Of a DNA stretch of 64,000 nt, positions 44,117 through 52,124 are shown piece by piece. Made by a program: the position numbers and the translations under genes. Within the stretch, counting starts at the first letter, position 1; each line of letters begins with the position of its first letter. The notes under the pieces were generated by a model. That model saw only the letters and a program-made list of their open reading frames with translations, was not told the DNA's origin and did no database searches. Source of the DNA: Corticimicrobacter sp040137905 (GTDB taxonomy: Bacteria; Pseudomonadota; Gammaproteobacteria; Burkholderiales; Burkholderiaceae_B); contig NZ_JBEFDG010000071.1 of NCBI RefSeq assembly GCF_040137905.1, positions 78,391 through 142,390 of the forward strand. Direction: 5' to 3'.

Positions 44117-45403
44117 ATGACCCAAACAACCGAGCAGCATCCGCTCCACATCGCCACCCCAGACAGCCGGCATGCCGTTGTCATCGTCGGTGCCGGCACA
44201 GCTGGCATCGCCGTGGCCGCACAACTGAAACGTGCCCGTCCCGACCTGGATATCGCCATCATCGATCCGGCCGAGCAGCATTACTATCAACCGGCCTGGA
44301 CGCTGGTCGGTGCCGGGCTGTTCAAGCCCGAGCAGACCCGCCGCGCAACGCGCACCCTGCTGCCATCCGGCATTGCGCACATCGCGCAGGCCGTCACCCA
44401 TATCGATGCCGACAACAGGCAGGCCGTGCTGGCCGATGGCCGTCGGATCGGATACCAGGCACTGGTCATTGCGGCCGGCATCCATCTGGATTGGGACAAA
44501 ATTGCAGGCTTGTCCGAAACGCTGGGACAGAATGGCGTGACCAGCAACTATCGCTATGATCTTGCCCCGTACACCTGGGAACTGCTGCGCAACTTCAAGG
44601 GGGGCACGGCCCTGTTTACCCAGCCTGCCACTGCCGTGAAATGCCCGGGAGCCCCCCAGAAGGCGCTCTATCTTGCAGCAGATCATCTGCGTCGCAGGCA
44701 GCAAACCGCCGAACTGCATTTCTATACCGGCACAGGGGCCCTGTTCGGCGTGCCTTTCTACGCCAGGGCGCTGGAACAGGTGATTGCCCACTACAAGGCG
44801 CAGCCGCATTTTGGCCGTCATCTGGTGGCGGTCGATGGCCCGGCCCATATCGCCACTTTCGAAGCGACGGTCGAAGGCCAGACCCAGCGGGAAGACGTCC
44901 ATTTCGATCTGCTCCATGTCGTGCCGCCACAGAGCGCGCCGGCCTTCATCCGTGAAAGCGGCCTTGGTGATGGCGGTGGCTGGCTCGATATCGACAAGCA
45001 CACCCTGCAGCATGCCCGCCATGCCGACATCTTTGGCCTGGGCGATGCCACCTCGACACCCAACAGCAAGACTGCAGCCGCCATCAAGGAGCAAGCCCCG
45101 GTCGTGGCGGCCAATCTCCTCGCCAAGCTCGATGGCAAGCCCTTGACGGCAGCCTACGATGGCTATGCTGGATGCCCGGTGACCACCTCGGCTGAACGCG
45201 TACTGCTGGCGGAATTCACCTACGGCGGGGTGATCACCCCCACCCTGTCGCTTGATCCCCGTGTGCCACGGCGCCGCTATGGCTGGCTCAAGAAGTTCTA
45301 TTTTCCCTTCTATTACTGGAACATCCTGCTCAAGGGCCGCAACCGCCCGGCGCAACATACACCCAGAACCTACCCGGATACCCTGCCGACAATCCAGCCC
45401 TGA
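44117..45403 (+). CDS. Sulfide:quinone oxidoreductase-like flavoprotein
   Basis: A 428-residue FAD protein. The dinucleotide fold is VVIVGAGTAGIAVAAQLKRA, followed by HYYQPAWTLVGAGL, the usual SQR segment. Two redox Cys are in family positions: AVKCPGAPQKALYLA and YAGCPVTTSAERVLLAEFTYGG. Both resemble the mitochondrial-type (type II) SQR pair. The C-terminus is amphipathic (KKFYFPFYYWNILLKGR), fitting membrane association. It would oxidise sulfide to sulfane sulfur and reduce ubiquinone. A DoxX gene follows 86 bases later, supporting a sulfur-redox role. Confidence 0.87.
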   Translation: MTQTTEQHPLHIATPDSRHAVVIVGAGTAGIAVAAQLKRARPDLDIAIIDPAEQHYYQPAWTLVGAGLFKPEQTRRATRTLLPSGIAHIAQAVTHIDADNRQAVLADGRRIGYQALVIAAGIHLDWDKIAGLSETLGQNGVTSNYRYDLAPYTWELLRNFKGGTALFTQPATAVKCPGAPQKALYLAADHLRRRQQTAELHFYTGTGALFGVPFYARALEQVIAHYKAQPHFGRHLVAVDGPAHIATFEATVEGQTQREDVHFDLLHVVPPQSAPAFIRESGLGDGGGWLDIDKHTLQHARHADIFGLGDATSTPNSKTAAAIKEQAPVVAANLLAKLDGKPLTAAYDGYAGCPVTTSAERVLLAEFTYGGVITPTLSLDPRVPRRRYGWLKKFYFPFYYWNILLKGRNRPAQHTPRTYPDTLPTIQP

Positions 45404-45489
45404 TCGTATTACTATACGGGTGCCAGCACCTGCCGACGCAGGAATGCCGCCAGATTCTGCCACTTCATGAAACAAGGACGGAGCCCGTT

Positions 45490-45885
45490 ATGTCGTACGA
45501 TCACGCCGGAAAACTTGTGCTGCGCCTCTCGGTAGGCGGCCTGTTGCTGTTGCACGGACTGCACAAGCTCACGCACGGCGTGCAAGGCATCATGGGGATG
45601 CTGGCAGCGCGCGGCTGGCCCGAATTTTTCGCCTATGGTGCCTATGTGGGCGAGGTCGTGGCCCCCCTGCTCCTGATCATCGGCCTGTTCACGCGCCCGG
45701 CGGCACTCATCGTGGTCGTGCATATGCTGATGGCATTTTATCTGGCGCATACGGGTCAGTTGCTTTCCATCGATCGATCAGGTGGATGGGCCCTGGAGCT
45801 GCAAGGCATGTTCCTGTTCGGTGCCCTGTCCATCTTCCTGCTGGGTGCCGGGCGCTACAGCATGGGCAACAGCCGCTACGACTAA
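45490..45885 (+). CDS. DoxX family membrane protein
   Basis: A 131-residue protein with four hydrophobic helices. LVLRLSVGGLLLLHGLHKLTHG and APLLLIIGLFTRPAALIVVVHMLMAFYLAH are the DoxX family core. Some relatives take part in thiosulfate:quinone oxidation, others in redox stress complexes. The SQR-like gene just upstream argues for a joint quinone-linked sulfur function. That link is inference. Confidence 0.87.
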   Translation: MSYDHAGKLVLRLSVGGLLLLHGLHKLTHGVQGIMGMLAARGWPEFFAYGAYVGEVVAPLLLIIGLFTRPAALIVVVHMLMAFYLAHTGQLLSIDRSGGWALELQGMFLFGALSIFLLGAGRYSMGNSRYD

Positions 45886-45892
45886 CCCGACG

Positions 45893-46270
45893 ATGGCTGG
45901 CAGGCCCACCGACAGGGAACTGGTCATCATCCTGTCGGAATTTTTCCTCGATACCGAAACGGATTACGCCTATCTGGCACGGGCGACTCGCGATATCAAT
46001 TTGCCCCATATCGAAACAGCGCTTCTTGAGTGGGTGGCCCCCGTACTGTGGGGGGCCTATTTTGCTACAACCCCCGAATGGGCCGGCTATGATCCGGACT
46101 GGCTATGGCAAGAGGCACAGGCAAAGATCAGGCAGGTTGAAAATGCCGGTTCCTGCATGAAGGGGCTGCTGGCAGCGCGCCGGAAAGTGCTGGCATGGCT
46201 GCTCAAGGAAGCCTGGAATGAATTCCTGTCAGCTCGCAAGGCACTGCCACCAGTTGTCGTTGCTGCCTGA
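45893..46270 (+). CDS. Small conserved hypothetical protein (DUF7079-like)
   Basis: A 125-residue soluble protein starting MAGRPTDRELVIILSEFFLDTETD at 45893, 7 bases after the DoxX gene. The central IETALLEWVAPVLWGAYFATTPEWAGYDPDWL has the pattern of a small family I associate with DUF7079; I am not certain of the number. The last 40 residues are a basic helix. No function is known. Its position suggests co-transcription with the SQR-DoxX pair. It converges with the arsC-like gene, 3 bases apart. Confidence 0.7.
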   Translation: MAGRPTDRELVIILSEFFLDTETDYAYLARATRDINLPHIETALLEWVAPVLWGAYFATTPEWAGYDPDWLWQEAQAKIRQVENAGSCMKGLLAARRKVLAWLLKEAWNEFLSARKALPPVVVAA

Positions 46271-46273
46271 TGG

Positions 46274-46939
46274 TCAGAGAATCTCGAACACCACTTCGGC
46301 CGGACGGCATAACCGCGTGCCAGCCTGGGTCGAGACGAACGGGCGATTGATCAGGATGGCATTCTCGGCCATGGCATCCAGCAACTGGTCATCCGTAATC
46401 CCGGCTGCATCCAGTCCCAGCACTTTATACAGTTCTTCCTTGCTGCGGATGGCTTCGCGAGGCGTCAGCCCTGCCTGTGCCAGCAGGCCGGCCAGGGTAT
46501 GGCGCGAAGGCGTGTCACGCAGGTATTCCACCACGATGGGATCGGTACCGTAATCGCGCAGGATCTGCAGTACCTTGCGCGACGTGCCGCAGACCGGATT
46601 GTGATAGATCGTCGGGCGCGGGATCTTGCCCTGGTGGCGTTTGAGGAACACTTCCAGCATGCGCACGATCTGCTGATCGCCCTGCGCCTGCGCCACGGCC
46701 AGGCCCGACTCCCAGGCCCGCACGGCCTGGGCCAGCTTGCCCTGACCTTCCAGTGCCTTGCCCAGCCACAGCCAGGAAGCGGAATGCTTTTCATCGAATG
46801 CCAGAGCCGCCTGCAGATGCTCGGCAGCTTCCTCGCAGCGCTCGTGCTCGACCAGGGCCTGGCCCAGCCCGAAACGGACCAGCAGGCCGTCCTTGCCGCT
46901 GGCCAGCGTGGATTGCAGGCGTTCGATGATATCGCTCAT
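46274..46939 (-). CDS. TPR-arsenate reductase fusion protein
   Basis: A 221-residue protein in one continuous frame. Residues about 1-103 are tetratricopeptide-like helices (LVRFGLGQALVEHERCEEAAEHLQAALAFD, SWLWLGKALEGQGKLAQAVRAWESGL). Residues about 108-221 are a complete glutaredoxin-type ArsC: IYHNPVCGTSRKVLQ (catalytic Cys117), an Arg in REAIRSKEELY, ILINRPFV and GTRLCRPAEVV. All catalytic Arg positions of ArsC are kept. No ars operon genes are near. It may reduce arsenate or another oxyanion, or be a Spx/YffB-like redox protein using the TPR part for docking. Confidence 0.85.
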   Translation of the reverse strand: MSDIIERLQSTLASGKDGLLVRFGLGQALVEHERCEEAAEHLQAALAFDEKHSASWLWLGKALEGQGKLAQAVRAWESGLAVAQAQGDQQIVRMLEVFLKRHQGKIPRPTIYHNPVCGTSRKVLQILRDYGTDPIVVEYLRDTPSRHTLAGLLAQAGLTPREAIRSKEELYKVLGLDAAGITDDQLLDAMAENAILINRPFVSTQAGTRLCRPAEVVFEIL

Positions 46940-47030
46940 GTCGGATGCTCCGGTGGTACTTGCTGTTTCGACGTATCATACCCCTTCCCCGCCGCATCGC
47001 CGGGCGTCATCAGCACGGAGTTTTCGCTTC

Positions 47031-47525
47031 ATGACACATACCCTCTATGACTTCGAAGTCCAGACCCTGCAAGGGCAGCCCTGCCCATTGTCTACATATC
47101 GCGGCCGTGTCGTCCTGGTCGTCAATGTCGCCTCGAAATGCGGCTTCACACCCCAGTATCGGGAGCTGCAGGCCCTGCATGAGCGCTGGCACACCCGGGG
47201 GCTGACCATACTGGGGTTTCCCTGCAACCAGTTCGGTGGACAGGAACCCGGCGATGCCGACGAGATTGCCTCGTTCTGCAGCCTCGACTACGGGGTGTCA
47301 TTCCAGATGTGTGCCAAGGTCGAAGTCAACGGTGCCGATGCCGATCCGCTCTTTGCCTGGCTCAGGCAGTCCTGCCCGGGCCTGCTGGGCACACAGGCGA
47401 TCAAGTGGAATTTCACCAAATTTCTCGTGAACCGGCACGGCCAGCCTGTTTCCCGGCATGCACCTGCGACGCGCCCGGCGGCCCTGGAGGCGGAGATAGA
47501 GCGCCTGCTGGCCGAGACGGTATAG
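47031..47525 (+). CDS. Glutathione peroxidase (thioredoxin-type Cys enzyme)
   Basis: A 164-residue peroxidase. VVNVASKCGFTPQY holds the peroxidatic Cys, the Gln is in LGFPCNQFGGQEPG, and IKWNFTKFLVNRHG holds the catalytic Trp/Asn. It reduces hydroperoxides with glutathione or, more likely for bacterial Cys forms, thioredoxin. The start ATG at 47031 matches family length; a longer frame upstream runs through the arsC-like gene on the other strand. The glutathione transferase gene follows 51 bases later. Confidence 0.92.
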   Translation: MTHTLYDFEVQTLQGQPCPLSTYRGRVVLVVNVASKCGFTPQYRELQALHERWHTRGLTILGFPCNQFGGQEPGDADEIASFCSLDYGVSFQMCAKVEVNGADADPLFAWLRQSCPGLLGTQAIKWNFTKFLVNRHGQPVSRHAPATRPAALEAEIERLLAETV

Positions 47526-47576
47526 TATCGGCTGCAACAGCTGGGCAACATTTCGCCTGACCGATAAGGATTTAGC

Positions 47577-48221
47577 ATGATAGACCTGTATTACTGGAGC
47601 ACCCCCAACGGCCACAAGATCACGCTCTTCCTCGAGGAGGCCGGCCTGCCCTATGCCATCCACCCCATCAACATCGGCACAGGCGAACAGTTCCGGCCCG
47701 ATTTTCTCAGGATCGCGCCCAACAACCGCATTCCGGCTATCGTCGACCACGATCCCGCCGACGGCGGTGCCGCCATCAGCCTCTTCGAATCCGGTGCCAT
47801 CCTGCTCTACCTTGCGGAGAAAACCGGCAGTTTCCTGTCCGCAGACATCCGCGTGCGGACGGAAACGCTGCAATGGCTGTTCTGGCAGATGGGCGGTCTC
47901 GGGCCGATGGCAGGCCAGAATCACCATTTCGGGACTTTTGCCCCCGTCAAGATCGAATACGCCATTGATCGCTACGTCAAGGAAACCGCCCGCCTCTATG
48001 GTGTACTCGACCGCCGTCTGGAAAACCGCGATTTCATTGCCGGCAATGCCTATTCGATCGCCGACATGGCCTGCTACCCATGGATCGTGCCGCACGAGCG
48101 CCAGCGTCAGGACTTGGATGACTTTCCCAATCTCAAGCGCTGGTTCGATAGCATTGCACAGCGAGATGCAACGCGCCGGGCCTATGACAAGGGCGAGGCC
48201 GCAGTGGCCCGGGTGGCCTGA
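47577..48221 (+). CDS. Glutathione S-transferase family protein (YfcG-like)
   Basis: A 214-residue protein: MIDLYYWSTPNGHKITLFLEEAGLPYAIHPINI, then APNNRIPAIVD and ISLFESGAILLYLAEKTG (the thioredoxin-like GSH-binding domain), then an all-helical C-terminal domain (LFWQMGGLGPMAGQNHHF, YSIADMACYPWI). This is the YfcG/YghU disulfide-bond oxidoreductase type of GST. AAGGA precedes the ATG. It probably helps peroxide defence together with the upstream peroxidase. Confidence 0.9.
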   Translation: MIDLYYWSTPNGHKITLFLEEAGLPYAIHPINIGTGEQFRPDFLRIAPNNRIPAIVDHDPADGGAAISLFESGAILLYLAEKTGSFLSADIRVRTETLQWLFWQMGGLGPMAGQNHHFGTFAPVKIEYAIDRYVKETARLYGVLDRRLENRDFIAGNAYSIADMACYPWIVPHERQRQDLDDFPNLKRWFDSIAQRDATRRAYDKGEAAVARVA

Positions 48222-48243
48222 GCGAAACCAGGAGAAACCTGCC

Positions 48244-49110
48244 ATGAATACCCCTCAAGTCACGCTGCGCAGTGCAGGCCTGTGCGCAAGCGTATGCGCG
48301 ACCATCATGTTGCTGGGTGCCTGCGCCAGTGGTGCTCCGCGAGACCTGGTGCGTACCAGTGCGCCACCGGTCGAAGCGACGCCGGCTGCCGGACAGGCCG
48401 CACAGTCACCGGCGGTAGCGACACCGGAAGCACGCCCTGCCCTTGCCAACGACCGGGTGCGTGCCATCAACTGGAAACAGGACAAGCCAGGATGCAGCGG
48501 CAGTTGCCCGTCTATCAATGTGGAATCGTTCGAGATCGGCGGCGAGCCCAGGTTCAATGCCATCATCGACCACGCCCTGGCCTACATGACGGCAAGTGAA
48601 GGCGATGCTCGCCAGACTTTCGATACGCTGGAAGCCTACCGCGACTATTTCTGGCAGCATGCCCAGCCCATGGACCAGTCCGAATTCCGTGCCCGCCTGC
48701 TGCGCCACGATCCGGCGCTGATCGTGGCCGAACTGAAAAGCGGACACTATCTGACCGGTGCGGCGCATGGCATGCACGCCACGCAATATCTCAACTGGGA
48801 TCGCCGCCTCGGCAAGGTGCTGTCGCTCGACGATATCCTGCTGCCCGGACAGCGCCCGGCGTTCGAGCAGGCCTTGCGAGCAGCCCATACCCGCTGGCTG
48901 GCAGACAATGACGACGCCCAGGAGCAGCCCGAGCAGTACAACCGGCTCTGGCCTTTCCAGCCAAGCGACAATGTCGCGCTGGTCCAGGACCATGCCATCG
49001 TCAAGTACGACACCTACGATATTGCGCCCTACTCGATGGGTCAGCCTGAACTGATCATTCCGTATGCGCAGCTCCAGGGCATATTCCGGCCGGAATACCT
49101 GCCGCGCTGA
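48244..49110 (+). CDS. DUF3298-containing lipoprotein
   Basis: A 288-residue protein with a lipoprotein signal (lipobox LLGAC at about residues 24-28) and a Pro/Ala-rich linker. The C-terminal half matches the DUF3298/RsiV-like pattern: AELKSGHYLTGAAHGMHATQYLNWD, GKVLSLDDILLPG, and the terminal YSMGQPELIIPYAQLQGIF. Relatives are envelope proteins; RsiV binds lysozyme, but most have no known ligand. It was started at 48244, although its frame continues open upstream through the GST gene. It ends 15 bases before the convergent KAS III-like gene. Confidence 0.82.
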   Translation: MNTPQVTLRSAGLCASVCATIMLLGACASGAPRDLVRTSAPPVEATPAAGQAAQSPAVATPEARPALANDRVRAINWKQDKPGCSGSCPSINVESFEIGGEPRFNAIIDHALAYMTASEGDARQTFDTLEAYRDYFWQHAQPMDQSEFRARLLRHDPALIVAELKSGHYLTGAAHGMHATQYLNWDRRLGKVLSLDDILLPGQRPAFEQALRAAHTRWLADNDDAQEQPEQYNRLWPFQPSDNVALVQDHAIVKYDTYDIAPYSMGQPELIIPYAQLQGIFRPEYLPR

Positions 49111-49125
49111 TTGATGACGGACACC

Positions 49126-50160
49126 CTATTCGAACTCCTTTCGAGGGACTCGGCGCAGCAAGACCGCAATCTGGTGAAAACCAGTGCCCAGGGCGTGTAG
49201 CACCAGGTAGTCTTCTTTGATGGCGTCCCAATGCAGTGCCAGGTTGGCGGGAACGGACACAAAGGTCATGTTGCCGTGCGTTTCCAGCGACTCATACAGT
49301 CGCGAGGGGCCGATTTGCGTGTGCCAATGATCCAGGAGCATGCGTGTGGCCTGGTGCATGAAAAGTCCCACACGGTCTGGCGCAATATCATGCCGTGCCA
49401 GCAGCCCCTGGATCAGCCTGATCGGACCCTCCATGCCTTCCTGGGCATACGAGGCCAGCCCGGCTTCAGGCGCGATTCGATACGTCGCGTGCTCTCGCCC
49501 CGGCATATCCTCCCTGGGCCGCGACTGCATGGTCATGGCACCATATCTGGCACTGAGTGTCTGTACGGCATAATCGACAATCTCAAATGGTGCATCCGGG
49601 CCGACCAGCACGGCACCGGCCCCGTCGCCGATACTGATGGCATGTCCCTGGGTATAGTCCATGTGCGCCGACCAGTTCGTGGCGCAACTGATCAGCGCAC
49701 TTCGCGAGTGTCCGCAGGCAATGGCCTCCCAGGCCTGGATAAGCGACAGCAAAAAATTGGAAAACTCGCTGTTGATGGGAATCACCATCGTTTCATCGGG
49801 CAGCTTCAATTGCCGATGGACTGCAAACAAGGCGTTAGGCGTCAGATATTCCGAGACCGAGAGATACCCATAAAGACGGTCTATCTGTGATGCCGTCATG
49901 CATGCACGAGCCAAGGCAGCCTGGCAGGCGTTGCTGGCCAGATCCATCAATGACTGTCCATCCGACAGAACATGGCGCTGGCGTACGCCTGTGAAGGTAT
50001 CTGCCTCGATCACGCCATGGGCATTCGGATGTCGTTTGATCGAGGCATATATCGGATCATCGCTGTGTCGAATCCGGTCTGGAAATGCTGCACCGCAGCC
50101 CAGGATACCTATCTTTGAAAAAGCTGGCATGCATTTCGCTGGCGAGAGGCTGGTGTGCAT
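49126..50160 (-). CDS. KAS III-like (FabH-superfamily) protein lacking the active-site cysteine
   Basis: A 344-residue thiolase-fold protein of the 3-oxoacyl-ACP synthase III group. The N-terminal half is SKIGILGCGAAFPDRI. The catalytic segment, normally DINAACSGF, reads PINSEFSNF, so the Cys position is Phe133. The His and Asn of the triad are kept: LFMHQATRML (His269) and THGNMTF (Asn297). SIGDGAGAVLVG is normal. A strong GGAGGAG overlaps the end of the upstream ThDP gene, 3 bases away, so the two form an operon. Without Cys it probably does not condense like FabH; it may be an acyltransferase, a decarboxylating enzyme or a structural partner. Confidence 0.85.
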   Translation of the reverse strand: MHTSLSPAKCMPAFSKIGILGCGAAFPDRIRHSDDPIYASIKRHPNAHGVIEADTFTGVRQRHVLSDGQSLMDLASNACQAALARACMTASQIDRLYGYLSVSEYLTPNALFAVHRQLKLPDETMVIPINSEFSNFLLSLIQAWEAIACGHSRSALISCATNWSAHMDYTQGHAISIGDGAGAVLVGPDAPFEIVDYAVQTLSARYGAMTMQSRPREDMPGREHATYRIAPEAGLASYAQEGMEGPIRLIQGLLARHDIAPDRVGLFMHQATRMLLDHWHTQIGPSRLYESLETHGNMTFVSVPANLALHWDAIKEDYLVLHALGTGFHQIAVLLRRVPRKEFE

Positions 50161-50162
50161 TT

Positions 50163-51863
50163 TCAGATCTCCTCCGCATTGAAATATTTTTTCAATGTGC
50201 CAATCCGGCGATGCAGAACCGGCGGGACTTGCTCAATATCCACATGAACATCGATAACAAAGGGCGCATCTGCCAACAGGGCATCTTCCAGCGCACTATC
50301 GAATTCATCCAGCGTGGTCACTGTGGCCGCCCGAGCACCCATGGCCTGAGCCATCGCCGTGAAATCAATGCGTTGATCGAACAGGCTGAAGACAGGCTTT
50401 CCATAAAGAAGCGCCTCACCGTTGTAGACCATGCCATGTCCACAATTATTCAATACCACCCAGATGACAGCAATGCCATATTCAACGGCGGTATGAATCT
50501 CCGTCCCGGTCATCATGAAGGCAGCATCGCCGACCAGTGCCACGACAGGCCGGTGCGGTGCGGCAATTTTGCCCCCGATGGCGGCAGGAATGGAGTGGCC
50601 CATGGCACCCATGCCAATTCCCATATGGAAATCCCCTGGACTGACAGCGCGATAGTACTGCCCTGACCAGCTCATGCAGTTTCCGGCATCGACAAAAAGA
50701 ATCGCCTCCCTGCTCAATCGCTCCGACAGGCAGGCCACGACAGCCTGTGGCTTGAGCACAGGATCGTTATTCTGCAGCTGGATTGCATCGGGATGATCCT
50801 GTGCTGTGGATACCCATGACGAGACCTTCCGATGTCGTTGTGATATGACTGACAGCAGTCTCGAGAGCGTGATGCCGGCGTCTCCAACCAGCCCGGCATC
50901 TACCGTGTAGTTCTTGCCGATCTCCATGGCATCGATATCGATCTGGATGCAGATCCGGTTTTCCGTCAAGGCGGGTTCCCAACTGTGCGTCTGGAATTCA
51001 CCCAGGCTGGATCCCACGATCAGCAACAGGTCCGGCATATCTCCGAGCAGCAAGTCATCTGCGACAGGACTGACTGAAAAGCCAAATACCCCCACTGCCA
51101 GGGCATGATCTTCCGGAAATGCACCCTTGCCCTTGAGGGTGGTAGCAACCGGTGCACCAAGTGCTTCGGCCAAGGCCTGCAGTGGTTCCCAGGCTCCTGA
51201 CAGATTGACACCATGCCCGGCCAGAATGACAGGCCGTTGCGCCGTGGAGATGTGTTCAGCTGCGCGCATCAAGGCATGGTCGCTGGGTACCAGGTTGCCT
51301 CGCATTGCGCTGTCCAGAGCGATTGCCGACTCATTTCCTGCAGGAAGCCGCAACAGATTGGCAGGAAGATTGATATGTGCCGCACCACGCCTGGCATACA
51401 AGGCATGACGCAGCGCAGAACGCAGGATATGCATGGTCTGCTCGGCACAAGGGATCATGGCAGAATAATTCGTGACACTGCGAAAAATTTGCACCAGATC
51501 GGCACTGCGCTGCAAGCCACTTCCCTCCTGCAGCGCACCCTTGCCGAACGTTTTCTGGGATACCTGTCCAGTCAACAATAAAACAGGTATGGAATCGGCC
51601 TGGGCCGCGGCGATGGCAGTCAGCGCATTGGTTGCACCTGGGCCTGATGTCGCAAAGCATACGCCCAGGCTGCGGCTGACGCGTGCATAGCCATCGGCCA
51701 TCATGGCCGCACCCTGTTCATGCTTGGCCAGAATCAGTTGTATGTTGCTATCGTCAAACTGTGCGACCAACGGTACGATAGGACCGCCGGAAATACCAAA
51801 GACATGACCAACACCGAGACGTTCGATTGCCTGCACAACGACTTCCACACAAGTTTTCAGCAT
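50163..51863 (-). CDS. ThDP-dependent enzyme of the acetolactate synthase family
   Basis: A 566-residue enzyme with the three-domain POX/AHAS layout. The N-terminal PYR domain has VFGISGGPIVPLV and the catalytic Glu49 (LAKHEQGAAMMADGYARVS), then CFATSGPGATNALT and VLLLTGQV. A central domain follows (RPVILAGHGVNLSG). The C-terminal PP domain has the ThDP motif as VGDAAFMMTGTEI with NN about 27 residues on (GDA instead of the usual GDG). It is not a housekeeping ilvB: no small subunit is nearby, and its partners are KAS III-like genes. It is likely to carboligate 2-oxo acids into an acyloin or acetolactate-like product. AAGGAG precedes the ATG. Confidence 0.88.
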   Translation of the reverse strand: MLKTCVEVVVQAIERLGVGHVFGISGGPIVPLVAQFDDSNIQLILAKHEQGAAMMADGYARVSRSLGVCFATSGPGATNALTAIAAAQADSIPVLLLTGQVSQKTFGKGALQEGSGLQRSADLVQIFRSVTNYSAMIPCAEQTMHILRSALRHALYARRGAAHINLPANLLRLPAGNESAIALDSAMRGNLVPSDHALMRAAEHISTAQRPVILAGHGVNLSGAWEPLQALAEALGAPVATTLKGKGAFPEDHALAVGVFGFSVSPVADDLLLGDMPDLLLIVGSSLGEFQTHSWEPALTENRICIQIDIDAMEIGKNYTVDAGLVGDAGITLSRLLSVISQRHRKVSSWVSTAQDHPDAIQLQNNDPVLKPQAVVACLSERLSREAILFVDAGNCMSWSGQYYRAVSPGDFHMGIGMGAMGHSIPAAIGGKIAAPHRPVVALVGDAAFMMTGTEIHTAVEYGIAVIWVVLNNCGHGMVYNGEALLYGKPVFSLFDQRIDFTAMAQAMGARAATVTTLDEFDSALEDALLADAPFVIDVHVDIEQVPPVLHRRIGTLKKYFNAEEI

Positions 51864-52046
51864 AATGCCACTCCTTGTTGATCAAGTGGATTTCAAGCGG
51901 TTTAAATAATATGTGAATTGAATGCAATGACCCGTCCATCTGTAAATCATGAAAACTGCACACCCAGAATAACAAACGCCCTTCCATTTGCAACAATTTT
52001 TTTCAACAGAAAAGCCAAATCGAAAAAAACCAATTCAAGCGGTCGG

Positions 52047-52064
52047 TTTTCATTAGAATGAAAA
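52047..52064 (+). promoter_or_regulatory. Dyad in the divergent promoter region of the KAS III/ThDP locus
   Basis: TTTTCATT and AATGAAAA form an 8-bp perfect inverted repeat around AG in the AT-rich gap 51864-52124. It is 60 bases upstream of the second KAS III-like gene and about 185 bases from the ThDP start. It could bind a regulator that controls both sides. No regulator gene is adjacent. I cannot place confident -35/-10 boxes in this AT-rich DNA. Confidence 0.45.
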
Positions 52065-52124
52065 TTCACATAAATTCAATGCATTTGGAAAAGCTTCAGC
52101 CCCCTACTGCGAGGAGCCAGAAAA

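Noticed and set aside
50163..51863. Housekeeping acetolactate synthase (ilvB)
   Set aside because: There is no regulatory small-subunit gene, the ThDP motif is GDA rather than GDG, and the neighbours are KAS III-like genes. A specialised carboligase fits better.
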